From positions 372,001 to 436,000 of the forward strand of contig CAVYEM010000001.1 of the NCBI GenBank assembly GCA_963767635.1: a DNA stretch of 64,000 bases, in the 5' to 3' direction. The DNA comes from CAVYEM01 sp963767635 (lineage in GTDB: Bacteria > Vulcanimicrobiota > Vulcanimicrobiia > Vulcanimicrobiales > Vulcanimicrobiaceae). This document shows positions 56,528 through 64,000 of the stretch, piece after piece (position 1 is the stretch's first letter; every line of letters starts with the position of its first letter). The notes beneath the pieces are model-generated. The model saw only the letters and a list, made by a program, of their open reading frames with translations, was not told where the DNA came from and ran no database searches. A program made the translations under genes and the position numbers.

Positions 56528-57745
56528 ATGAGCGTAAGCGCGACGCCCCTGAGCCCCGAAATCGTTTCCAAAGACGGCAATTCGATGGTGCTCTCGATGG
56601 GGCCGCAGCACCCCTCGACGCACGGCGTGCTGCAGATCATGCTCGAGATCGAAGGCGAGAACATCGTCAAAGCGGAGCCGGAGATCGGGTACCTGCACAC
56701 CGGCATCGAAAAGAACTGCGAGAACCAGTTTTGGTCTACGGCGCAAACCAACGTGGAACGCATGGATTATCTGGCGCCCAGCAGCAACGCGTTATGTTAT
56801 GCGCTGGCGGTAGAACAGTTGCTGGGGATCGGCGATCGTATTCCGGAGCGCGCACAGCAGATTCGCGTGCTCGCTGCAGAGCTGACGCGCATCGCCTCGC
56901 ACTGCGTGTGGCTGGGCACCGGCGGCATAGATTTGGGCGCTCTCTCCGTGTTTTTCTACACGTTCGATCTGCGCGAGAACATCCTCGACATGCAGGAAGC
57001 CTCCGGTGGCGCTCGCATGCACCCGAACTACATTCGCGTGGGCGGCGTGAACGGCGATCTGCCGCAAGGCTTTCTCGATCGCCTCGACGCGCTGATCGAA
57101 AAATTCCCCGGGCGCATGCGGGACCTGCGCGCGCTTTTGCAAGCGAATCCGATCCTGCAGGACCGCATGATCGACGTCGGGATCATCTCGCCCGAAGAAG
57201 CGACGCAGTGGAATCTCACCGGCCCGAGCCTGCGCGCGAGCGGCGTCGCGTACGACGTGCGTAAAGCGTATCCCTACAGCGGATACGAAAACTACCGGTT
57301 CGACGTGCCCACGCGGGAAGAAGGCGATTCGTACGCCCGCTTTCTGGTGCGATTGGACGAGATGGACGAATCCATGCGCATCATCCGGCAGATTCGCGAT
57401 GCACTCAAACCCGGGCCGGTGGCCATTGACGATACTAAGATCGTCGCTCCGCCGAAAGAAACGATCGCGCTCTCGATGGAAGCCCTGATCCATCACTTCA
57501 AAATCATGACCGAAGGTTTCCGGGTTCCACCCGGAGACGTGTATCAGGCCATCGAGTCTCCGCGCGGCGAACTAGGATTCTACGTCGTCTCGGACGGAGG
57601 CAATCGGCCGTATCGCATTCGAACCCGTCCACCGTCGATGTATAATCTGCAATCGCTCAAAGGCATGGCGCCCGGAAATCTCATCGCCGATCTCGTGGTG
57701 ATGATCGGTTCGCTGGATCCGGTGTTCGGGGAGGTGGATCGGTGA
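56528..57745 (+). CDS. nuoD: NADH-quinone oxidoreductase subunit D
   Basis: A 405-residue protein from ATG 56528 (MSVSATPLSPEIVSKDG). The 49-kDa-subunit motifs are present: MGPQHPSTHGVLQIMLEIEG, EPEIGYLHTGIEKNCEN, ERMDYLAP, EASGGARMHPNYIRVGG and SPRGELGFYVVSDGGNRPYR. It lines the quinone cavity with NuoB. No Shine-Dalgarno sequence is seen before this ATG; the ATG at 56429 in the same frame is an alternative start. Confidence 0.94.
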   Translation: MSVSATPLSPEIVSKDGNSMVLSMGPQHPSTHGVLQIMLEIEGENIVKAEPEIGYLHTGIEKNCENQFWSTAQTNVERMDYLAPSSNALCYALAVEQLLGIGDRIPERAQQIRVLAAELTRIASHCVWLGTGGIDLGALSVFFYTFDLRENILDMQEASGGARMHPNYIRVGGVNGDLPQGFLDRLDALIEKFPGRMRDLRALLQANPILQDRMIDVGIISPEEATQWNLTGPSLRASGVAYDVRKAYPYSGYENYRFDVPTREEGDSYARFLVRLDEMDESMRIIRQIRDALKPGPVAIDDTKIVAPPKETIALSMEALIHHFKIMTEGFRVPPGDVYQAIESPRGELGFYVVSDGGNRPYRIRTRPPSMYNLQSLKGMAPGNLIADLVVMIGSLDPVFGEVDR

Positions 57746-58516
57746 ACGACGCCGCGTCACGCGAGCAGGCGTTTCCGGCGCTGCTCGAACGGCTGGAACC
57801 GCAGTGCCGGGCGATCGTCGCACAGTATGAAGTGCCGCGCTCGGCGCTCTTGCCGCTGATTCATCTCTTTCAGGAGCACGAAGGCTTCGTCAGCCCGCAA
57901 GCTGTGCGAGCGGTTTCCGAGATGTTGCAGCTCTTCGCTCGCCGTCGTCGAATCAACCGTATCGTTCTACACGCTGTTTTTCCGCAAACCGGTCGGCAAG
58001 TACATGCTTCAGGTATGCCGCGGCCTCGCGTGTCAGCTCGGCGGCGCAGAAAACATTCACGCGTACTTTCGCGAGAAGCTCGGAATCGGACATCTGCAGA
58101 CCACTCGCGACGGCGTTTTCTCCTACGAAGAAGTCGAATGTCTGGCGGCGTGCGATCGCGCCACCTGCATGCAGGTAAATTTGGAGTTTTTTTACGATCT
58201 CACGCCGGCGGACGTCGATCGAATGCTCGACGCGATGCGCGCCGGAACGTTCTCGGTCGCGCCCATGCCGCAAACGCAGGTTCCGGAGCACACGTGGAGT
58301 CTGAATCAAGATCTGCAGGTCGCCTACGGAGATAAGTCCGGCGGCGCCGTCGATCAACCCGATCCCAACAATGCCGGCGGCTTGGACAAGGACGGCGTGA
58401 TCATGCTCGACCGGCTGATCGCACAGGAGCCGCGTTTGCGGGGCCGCACGAAGGAGCGGCTCGCCAACATCGAGCCTGCGATCTCACAAGTGCTCGCGGA
58501 TGGAGAGCAGCACTGA
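57742..58516 (+). CDS. nuoE: NADH-quinone oxidoreductase subunit E with C-terminal extension, frameshifted
   Basis: The start overlaps the nuoD stop. The N-terminal helices (PLIHLFQEHEGFVSPQAVRA) and the thioredoxin-like 2Fe-2S domain (CRGLACQLGG and CLAACDRATCMQV supplying four cysteines) are in different frames. Dropping one base near 57938 joins EMLQLF to LAVVESTVSFYTLFF. After the usual end at about residue 170 there are some 80 further residues (from APMPQTQVPEHTWSLNQD to LADGEQH) not normally present. NuoE transfers electrons with NuoF in the NADH module. Confidence 0.88.
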
Positions 58517-59796
58517 TGCCGGTCGTCAAAGTCCTTACGGCAGGCATCGGCGAAGCGGATCTGCGCGACATCGCCGTGTACCGCAAGCGCGGCGGATACG
58601 AACAGTTCGCGCGTGCGCTCAAGACGATGACACCCCAGCAGGTGCTGGATATCTGCAATGCGTCCGGCTTACGCGGGCGCGGCGGCGCGGGTTTTCCGAC
58701 CGGTAAGAAATGGTCGTTCTTGCCGGGCAATGCCAATCCGCGATATTTGGTCTGCAACAGCGACGAAGCCGAACCCGGCACGTTCAAGGATCGCATGCTG
58801 CTCGAAGAAGCGCCCCACTTGGTATTGGAAGGCATGCTCCTGGGCGCATACGGCATCGGATGCCGTCACGCGTACATCTACATTCGCGGCGAATTCAAGC
58901 TCGGGCATCAAGTCTTCATGCAGGCGCTGGCGCAGGCGCGTGACGCCGGCTTTGTCGGCACGAATCTGCTGGGCACCGGCTACGACTTGGAAGTAACCGT
59001 GCACCGCGGCGCGGGCGCTTACATCTGCGGAGAAGAAACGGCGCTGCTTAATTCGCTGGAAGGTAAGCGCGGCGAACCACGCTTGAAACCGCCGTTCCCT
59101 GCAGTCGCGGGCCTTTACGGCATGCCGACGGTGGTGAACAACGTCGAGACGCTCGCATATTTGGTGCCGATTCTGGAACGCGGCGCCGAGTGGTTCGCGT
59201 CCGTAGGCAGCGAGCGCAGCAAAGGCTACAAGATCGTTTCCATCAGCGGGCACGTGCGCAGCCCAGGCAATTACGAGGTTCCCATGGGCACGCCGGTGCG
59301 CGAACTCCTGGAGATCGCCGGAGGATTGAACGCCGGACGTACGCTCATGGCGATTCAACCGGGCGGCGGATCGTCGGCGTGCATCTTCCAGGAGCATCTC
59401 GATCTTCCGTACGATTACGAGTCGATGACGAAGGCGGGCTCGATGCTGGGCTCGGGCGCCATGGTCGTCATGGACGACACGACCGACTTTGTCGCGGCCG
59501 CGTACAACCTGGTGCGATTCTTTGCGCACGAGTCGTGCGGCCAGTGCACGCCGTGCCGCGAAGGCGGTCACTGGCTGGAAACGGTGCTGCATCGCTTCGT
59601 TCAAGGGCGCGGCCTGCAATCGGATCTCGACATGCTGCGCAGCGTCAGCCATGAGATCACGGGAATTAACTTGTGCGCGCTCGGCGATTCCATCGAACCG
59701 TTTCTGGCCTCGGTGCTCAAGCGGTTTCCGGACCAGTTCGAGGCCCGCGTGATCAGCGACGATTCGCTCGCGGTAGGAGCCGGCGATGCCCGATAA
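58516..59796 (+). CDS. nuoF: NADH-quinone oxidoreductase subunit F (NADH/FMN binding)
   Basis: A 426-residue protein; its ATG overlaps the nuoE stop (TGATG). NADH-binding glycines are in RGRGGAGFPTGKKW, FMN binding in CNSDEAEPGTFKDR, and the N3 4Fe-4S ligands in ESCGQCTPCREG plus a later cysteine in GINLCALGD. It oxidises NADH and starts electron transfer in complex I. Complete and of normal length. Confidence 0.96.
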   Translation: MPVVKVLTAGIGEADLRDIAVYRKRGGYEQFARALKTMTPQQVLDICNASGLRGRGGAGFPTGKKWSFLPGNANPRYLVCNSDEAEPGTFKDRMLLEEAPHLVLEGMLLGAYGIGCRHAYIYIRGEFKLGHQVFMQALAQARDAGFVGTNLLGTGYDLEVTVHRGAGAYICGEETALLNSLEGKRGEPRLKPPFPAVAGLYGMPTVVNNVETLAYLVPILERGAEWFASVGSERSKGYKIVSISGHVRSPGNYEVPMGTPVRELLEIAGGLNAGRTLMAIQPGGGSSACIFQEHLDLPYDYESMTKAGSMLGSGAMVVMDDTTDFVAAAYNLVRFFAHESCGQCTPCREGGHWLETVLHRFVQGRGLQSDLDMLRSVSHEITGINLCALGDSIEPFLASVLKRFPDQFEARVISDDSLAVGAGDAR

Positions 59797-62113
59797 GACT
59801 GCGGAGAGTTTGGTTACGCTCACGATCGACGGCGTGCAGCTGCAAGTGCCCAAAGGCACGCTGCTCGTCGAAGCCGCCAAACAGATCCGGCGGGAGATTC
59901 CGGTGTACTGTTATCACACCAAAATGGGTCCGGCGGGTCTGTGCCGCATTTGTCTGGTCGAAATCGAAGGAATGCCGAAGCTCCAGATCGGCTGCAACAC
60001 GCCGGTCACCGACGGCATGGTCGCGCACACGCAGAGCCCCAAAGCGGCCGACGGCCGGCGGGCGGTTCTGGAATTGTATTTGAAAAACCATCCGCTGGAT
60101 TGTCCTATCTGCGACAAGGGCGGTGAATGCGATCTCCAAGACTACGCGATGGCCTACGGCCAAGGCTATTCGCGCAGCGCCGATCCGAAAATCGCCAAAC
60201 CGAAGGCCGTGGATCTCGGTCCCACGATCGTGCTGGACGAAGAACGCTGCGTCGTGTGCCAGCGCTGCGTGCGCTTCGACGACATCATCGTGGGGGACCG
60301 TCAGCTCGTCCTCAAAGATCGCGGCGTGCACGATATTATCGCGACGGCAACGGACGAGCCGTATCGCCACAACTTCACCGGGAACGTCACGGAACTGTGT
60401 CCGGTCGGAGCGCTTACGTCAAAGACGTATCGCTTCAAGTCGCGACCTTGGGACTTGCGTCGCACGACCACGTCGTGCCTGCAATGCGCGGTTGGCTGCC
60501 AAATGCACGTCGACGCGCGCGTCGGCAGCGTCATGCGCACGATGTCGGTACAGAGCGACGATGCAATCTCCGACACGTGGCTGTGCGACCGCGGCCGCTA
60601 CAACGTCGGGTTTTACGAAAGCATCGAGCGCATCACGCAGCCCCTCTACAAAAAGGACGGCCGCTGGACGGCGATCGGCTGGGACGATGCGATCGCATTC
60701 TGCGCGACGGCTATTCGAGAAGCGGTGAGCGCGAATCCGAACACGGTCGGCGTCATCGGTGGTGGCCGGTTAACGAACGAGGAAGCGTTTCTGCTGCAGC
60801 ACGTCTTTCGCAGCGTAAACGTGCGCAATCTCGACTGGCGTGCCGGGCGGCAGCGGCAAGCTACTCCCGGCCGCAACTCCGGGAAGCTCGTCGACTTGGA
60901 AAGCGTCGATGCCGTCATGCTCGTCGGCGAATCGCCCAGCGAGCGCGCGCCCATCATGGACTTGCGCGTGCGCAAAGCGGCGTTCCAAAAAGGCGCGAAG
61001 GTGATTCGCATCGCCTCGCGCGAGCGGCCGTATCCGCCGCCCATTCCGTTCGTCGACGTTGCGAACGTCGCGGACGCGGTTGCTGCACTGCCCCCCAATG
61101 CGCGGCGCATCGCCGTCGTGTGGGACGGGATCGATCTGCCGGCGGCCAATGCGCTGCTTTCCGCGCTCGATGCGCAACTCGATATTTTAACCTACATCAC
61201 GGGCGAGCAGCCAAATGCGCGGGGCGCCGAAGCGATGGGCATGCTGCCCCACTTCGGTCCGGGATATACGCCGGTGGACGAGGGCATGGATACCAGCGCG
61301 ATGTTCGGAGCGGCGCACGACGGCGCGATGGCGGTCCTGTGCATCGTGGGGGCCAATCCGGCATTGCACTTTCCCGATGCAGCGTACGTGCGCGAAGCGA
61401 TCGCGAAAGTGCCCTTCGTCGTCGTCAGCGATCTCTTCATGACGCAGACGGCCGAGCTTGCAACGCTCGTCTTGCCGGCGCGGGGACCGTTTGAAAAAAT
61501 CGGAACGACGACGAATTTGGCGGGCGACGTGCTGTCCGTCAACGCTGCGGTGTCGCTGCAAACGCCGCCGGGAACGTTGACCGATTTTGAGATGCTGCTC
61601 GCGCTGGCGGATCGTTTGGGCGTCCAGACGCCGCCGGTTGAAGAGCTGGTAGCGAGCGTCATGGCACATTCCGCCGGCGCGGCGCAAACGTTCGGCATGG
61701 GCGACGAGCGGTTTGCGCGAGTCGTGCTCGTCCAAAGCCAAAGCGACGAACCGCAATCGACGGATGACGCCGGCGAAGACTTCGAAGTACTGCCGGAAAC
61801 GCGCATCTTTGCCGGCGGCGGCACCAGCGCGCACGACGATCGAATCGCGGAACTGCGGCCGTTGCCGCAGGCGGCCCTTTCCCCGAACGATGCGCAACGG
61901 CTCGGCCTTGCGAACGGTACGTACATCGATCTGTCGATTGGAGAAAACGGCACGGTCATGCACGATCTGCTCGTCGAGATACGCCCGAATCTTGCCGACG
62001 GCATCGTGGTGCTGATCGACGGTCTTCCGGACGATCCGGCAAATATCTCGGCGGAACATCGGCGCGCGCGCGTGCGCAACGCGCGAAATCTCGAGAAAGC
62101 CGCCGCGCGGTGA
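59786..62113 (+). CDS. nuoG: NADH-quinone oxidoreductase subunit G
   Basis: A 775-residue protein overlapping nuoF by 11 bases. The N-terminal 2Fe-2S ferredoxin (YCYHTKMGPAGLCRICLVE) is followed by HC-type and 4Fe-4S ligands (CPICDKGGECDLQDYA, CVVCQRCVRFDDI, ELCPVGAL). A molybdopterin-oxidoreductase-like domain opens with CLQCAVGCQMHVD. It carries several iron-sulfur clusters of the peripheral arm. The C-terminal domain keeps the family fold but is not expected to bind molybdenum. Confidence 0.95.
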   Translation: MPDKTAESLVTLTIDGVQLQVPKGTLLVEAAKQIRREIPVYCYHTKMGPAGLCRICLVEIEGMPKLQIGCNTPVTDGMVAHTQSPKAADGRRAVLELYLKNHPLDCPICDKGGECDLQDYAMAYGQGYSRSADPKIAKPKAVDLGPTIVLDEERCVVCQRCVRFDDIIVGDRQLVLKDRGVHDIIATATDEPYRHNFTGNVTELCPVGALTSKTYRFKSRPWDLRRTTTSCLQCAVGCQMHVDARVGSVMRTMSVQSDDAISDTWLCDRGRYNVGFYESIERITQPLYKKDGRWTAIGWDDAIAFCATAIREAVSANPNTVGVIGGGRLTNEEAFLLQHVFRSVNVRNLDWRAGRQRQATPGRNSGKLVDLESVDAVMLVGESPSERAPIMDLRVRKAAFQKGAKVIRIASRERPYPPPIPFVDVANVADAVAALPPNARRIAVVWDGIDLPAANALLSALDAQLDILTYITGEQPNARGAEAMGMLPHFGPGYTPVDEGMDTSAMFGAAHDGAMAVLCIVGANPALHFPDAAYVREAIAKVPFVVVSDLFMTQTAELATLVLPARGPFEKIGTTTNLAGDVLSVNAAVSLQTPPGTLTDFEMLLALADRLGVQTPPVEELVASVMAHSAGAAQTFGMGDERFARVVLVQSQSDEPQSTDDAGEDFEVLPETRIFAGGGTSAHDDRIAELRPLPQAALSPNDAQRLGLANGTYIDLSIGENGTVMHDLLVEIRPNLADGIVVLIDGLPDDPANISAEHRRARVRNARNLEKAAAR

Positions 62114-63117
62114 GCACCGCGTGGTGGACGCCTGCTGCGGCCCTATGGTGGGTCGTGCTAATCAAATGCGTCGTGCTGCTCTTCGTCGTCATCACGACGT
62201 TCGCATACGCGATGCTGTTCGAGCGCAAGATCATGGGGTGGATGCAGCTGCGTCCTGGACCCAATCGCGTCGGGCCGTGGGGATTGCTGCAGCCCGCGGT
62301 CGACGCGGTCAAGCTGATCTTGAAGGAAGACCTCACGCCCAAAACGGCGGACCCGCTGATCTACCGTTTGGCGCCGTTTATCTCGCTGCTGACGGCATTT
62401 GCGGTGTATGCGGTGATCCCGTTCTCGCAGCCGGCTCCCGGAAATGTCTGGGCGATCGGCGACGTCAACGCCGGAATCTTGTTCGTTTTGGCGCTCACGT
62501 CGGTCGGCGTCTACGGCATCTCACTGGGCGGCTGGGCCTCCGGCTCCAAATATCCGTTGCTGGGCAGCGTGCGCGCGACTGCGCAGATGATCAGTTACGA
62601 GCTCGCGATGTCCATGTCGTTCGTCGGCGTGCTGATTTTGGCCGGCACCACGTCGTTGGTCGGCATCGTGAACGGACAAGCCCGGTTGTGGTATTTCATT
62701 CCGCAGTTCGTCGGCTTTGCGATCTACGTTATCACTGCCGTTGCGGAAACCAATCGCGCGCCGTTCGATCTGGTCGAAGCGGATGCTGAATTAGTCGGCG
62801 GATTCAATACCGAGTACTCGGGACTGCGTTTCGGCTTATTCTTCATCGCGGAGTACATCAACATGCTCACGGTCTCGTGCATCGCGACCTTGCTGTTCAT
62901 GGGCGGGTGGAACGCGATCGGGGGACTGACGATGATCCCAGGCATCGTGTGGTTTCTCGCCAAAGTCGCGCTGTTCATGTTTTTTTACATCTGGTTGCGC
63001 TCGACGTTTCCGCGCTTTAGGTACGACCGCTTGATGGCGTTCGGGTGGAAAGTGCTGCTGCCGGTCGCGACGGTCAATCTCATCGTGACGGCCGTCATCG
63101 TCGCGGTCACGGGATAG
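62110..63117 (+). CDS. nuoH: NADH-quinone oxidoreductase subunit H
   Basis: A 335-residue membrane protein from a GTG overlapping the nuoG stop. Motifs: ERKIMGWMQLRPGPNRVGPW, GLLQPAVDAVKLILKEDLTP, AETNRAPFDLVEADAELVGGF and WLRSTFPRFRYDRLM. NuoH forms the membrane side of the quinone chamber. Complete. Confidence 0.95.
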   Translation: MSTAWWTPAAALWWVVLIKCVVLLFVVITTFAYAMLFERKIMGWMQLRPGPNRVGPWGLLQPAVDAVKLILKEDLTPKTADPLIYRLAPFISLLTAFAVYAVIPFSQPAPGNVWAIGDVNAGILFVLALTSVGVYGISLGGWASGSKYPLLGSVRATAQMISYELAMSMSFVGVLILAGTTSLVGIVNGQARLWYFIPQFVGFAIYVITAVAETNRAPFDLVEADAELVGGFNTEYSGLRFGLFFIAEYINMLTVSCIATLLFMGGWNAIGGLTMIPGIVWFLAKVALFMFFYIWLRSTFPRFRYDRLMAFGWKVLLPVATVNLIVTAVIVAVTG

Positions 63118-63131
63118 GGCAAAGATTTCGC

Positions 63132-63734
63132 ATGGCTCGTAAGAATCTGTATAACGTCGGCGCGCTGCTTGCAGGACTGGCCGTGACGTTCAAGTTCATG
63201 TTTACGAAAAAGCCGACGATCCAGTATCCGTCGGAGAAGAAGAAACACGCTCCGCGGTTTCATGGGCTTCACGAACTTCGCCGCTACGCCGACGGCAAAG
63301 AACGCTGCATCGGCTGCGAGCTCTGTTCCAGCGTTTGTCCGGCGAATGCCATTACGGTGATCGGCGCCGAGAACACGCCGGACGACCGGCGCTCGCCGGG
63401 AGAGCGCTACGCGGCGCGGTACGAGATCGACGAGCTGCGCTGCATTTTTTGCGGCATGTGCGAGGAGGCGTGTCCGACGGACGCGATCGTTCTCACGCCG
63501 CGCTTCGAGATGTCCGAATATCGCCGCGGGTCCCTGATCTATGCAAAGGATCGGCTCTTGGTGCCGCCGGAAGCCGGCGTCGGAACGGCGCCCGACGATC
63601 GCCCCAACGGCATTCCGTCGGATTTGGGCCGCGTCGCGGAGATCAAGTCCACTTCGGACTGGCGCGAAGGGTACGACGCCACCTGGCGCGGCACGGTGCT
63701 CAAGACGCAGACAAAAGGGCTTGCCGAGGAATGA
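63132..63734 (+). CDS. nuoI: NADH-quinone oxidoreductase subunit I (two 4Fe-4S clusters)
   Basis: A 200-residue protein from ATG 63132. Two ferredoxin motifs: CIGCELCSSVCPANAI and CIFCGMCEEACPTDAI. They carry clusters N6a and N6b between NuoG and NuoB. The C-terminal tail of about 60 residues after the second cluster is somewhat longer than average. Its stop overlaps the start of nuoJ as ATGA. Confidence 0.95.
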   Translation: MARKNLYNVGALLAGLAVTFKFMFTKKPTIQYPSEKKKHAPRFHGLHELRRYADGKERCIGCELCSSVCPANAITVIGAENTPDDRRSPGERYAARYEIDELRCIFCGMCEEACPTDAIVLTPRFEMSEYRRGSLIYAKDRLLVPPEAGVGTAPDDRPNGIPSDLGRVAEIKSTSDWREGYDATWRGTVLKTQTKGLAEE

Positions 63735-64000
63735 TCGCGTTTTACATCCTGGCTTTCGTCCTCATCGTCAGCGCGATCTTCGTCGTTACCGCCCAAAAGG
63801 CCGTCTACAGCGTCGTTGGACTGCTCGTGCACTTTGCCGCACTCGCGATCGTGTACTTTTCGCTGTCAGCGGAATTTCTCGCGGTCATTCAAATCATCGT
63901 GTACAGCGGCGCGATTCTCATGCTGTTCGTATTCGTGATCGCGTTGCTTTCCAGCGGCGTCACGCCGTTCAGCGTGGGACCTAACCGCTTGCCGCGCATT
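63731..64000 (+). CDS. nuoJ: NADH-quinone oxidoreductase subunit J, cut by the window edge
   Basis: The first 90 codons from ATG 63731, overlapping nuoI. Hydrophobic helices with AQKAVYSVVGLLVHFAALAI and the NuoJ hallmark FLAVIQIIVYSGAILMLFVFVI, the latter the pi-bulge helix of the E-channel. The remaining C-terminus and presumably nuoK-N lie beyond the window. Confidence 0.93.
   Translation, partial: MIAFYILAFVLIVSAIFVVTAQKAVYSVVGLLVHFAALAIVYFSLSAEFLAVIQIIVYSGAILMLFVFVIALLSSGVTPFSVGPNRLPRI

Overview
The window reads as a GC-rich bacterial chromosome segment (roughly 60 percent G+C by eye). The cell is diderm: there are three TonB-dependent outer-membrane receptors, several lipoproteins and a complex I operon. 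Genes are packed into operons with 4-nt ATGA/GTGA overlaps, and GTG and TTG starts are common. Receptors with a carboxypeptidase-regulatory-like N-terminus, an archaeal-type ATP-dependent DNA ligase and a separate-subunit nuo operon would fit an uncultured lineage such as Candidatus Eremiobacterota (WPS-2). That placement is an inference from gene style, not from a marker gene. At least fourteen genes, including metH, nuoC, nuoE and hflX, are broken by single-base indels, so the sequence looks like an imperfectly polished assembly.

Layout. 1-4700: an S41-like peptidase, a DUF202 protein, an ATP-dependent DNA ligase, a stand-alone Lrp/AsnC sensor domain and a small exported protein. 4.7-12 kb: a serine hydrolase facing cysteine synthase, asparaginase and cobalamin-dependent methionine synthase. 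12.3-21.7 kb (minus): two paralogous TonB receptors, a phospholipase C/acid phosphatase-family phosphoesterase, a YVTN beta-propeller and a succinate-semialdehyde-type aldehyde dehydrogenase, in one operon. 21.9-24.7 kb (minus): a sugar ABC importer. 24.8-33 kb (plus): an IclR regulator followed by iolD-like, iolG-like, iolB, iolE-like, a two-subunit transketolase and a LeuB-family dehydrogenase. 33.2-38.6 kb: an exported protein and a complete branched-chain amino-acid type ABC importer (livKHMGF). 38.7-43.9 kb (minus): phosphohexomutase, tandem dynamin-like GTPase and NagA. 44-51.6 kb: a CHASE3-SpoIIE phosphatase and a B12 uptake locus (btuBCD under a cobalamin riboswitch, divergent btuF), then hflX. 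51.6-54.8 kb: an epimerase, a trypsin-like protease, a K+-channel-like protein and a lipoprotein. 55-64 kb: nuoABCDEFGHI and the start of nuoJ.

How they fit together. The most interesting unit is 12.3-33 kb. The inositol-type operon has the enzymes from inositol to 5-dehydro-2-deoxygluconate (DKG), but the window has none of the usual IolC kinase, IolJ aldolase or IolA dehydrogenase. In their place are a split transketolase and a LeuB-family beta-decarboxylating dehydrogenase. Transketolase cleavage of unphosphorylated DKG would give a C2 unit plus (R)-malate semialdehyde. The SSADH-like enzyme could oxidise this to D-malate, and a LeuB/D-malate dehydrogenase could turn D-malate into pyruvate and CO2. 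The stereochemistry is consistent at each step. The TonB/phosphoesterase operon that holds the aldehyde dehydrogenase shares two conserved upstream motifs with the ABC/IclR intergenic region, which suggests one regulon. The B12 locus would supply the cobalamin needed by MetH.

No rRNA, tRNA, CRISPR array, insertion sequence or prophage was seen. No stretch longer than 300 bases lacks a gene. The longest gaps are 12041-12331, 32959-33167 and 49417-49647; they hold hairpins, hairpins, and the cobalamin riboswitch respectively.
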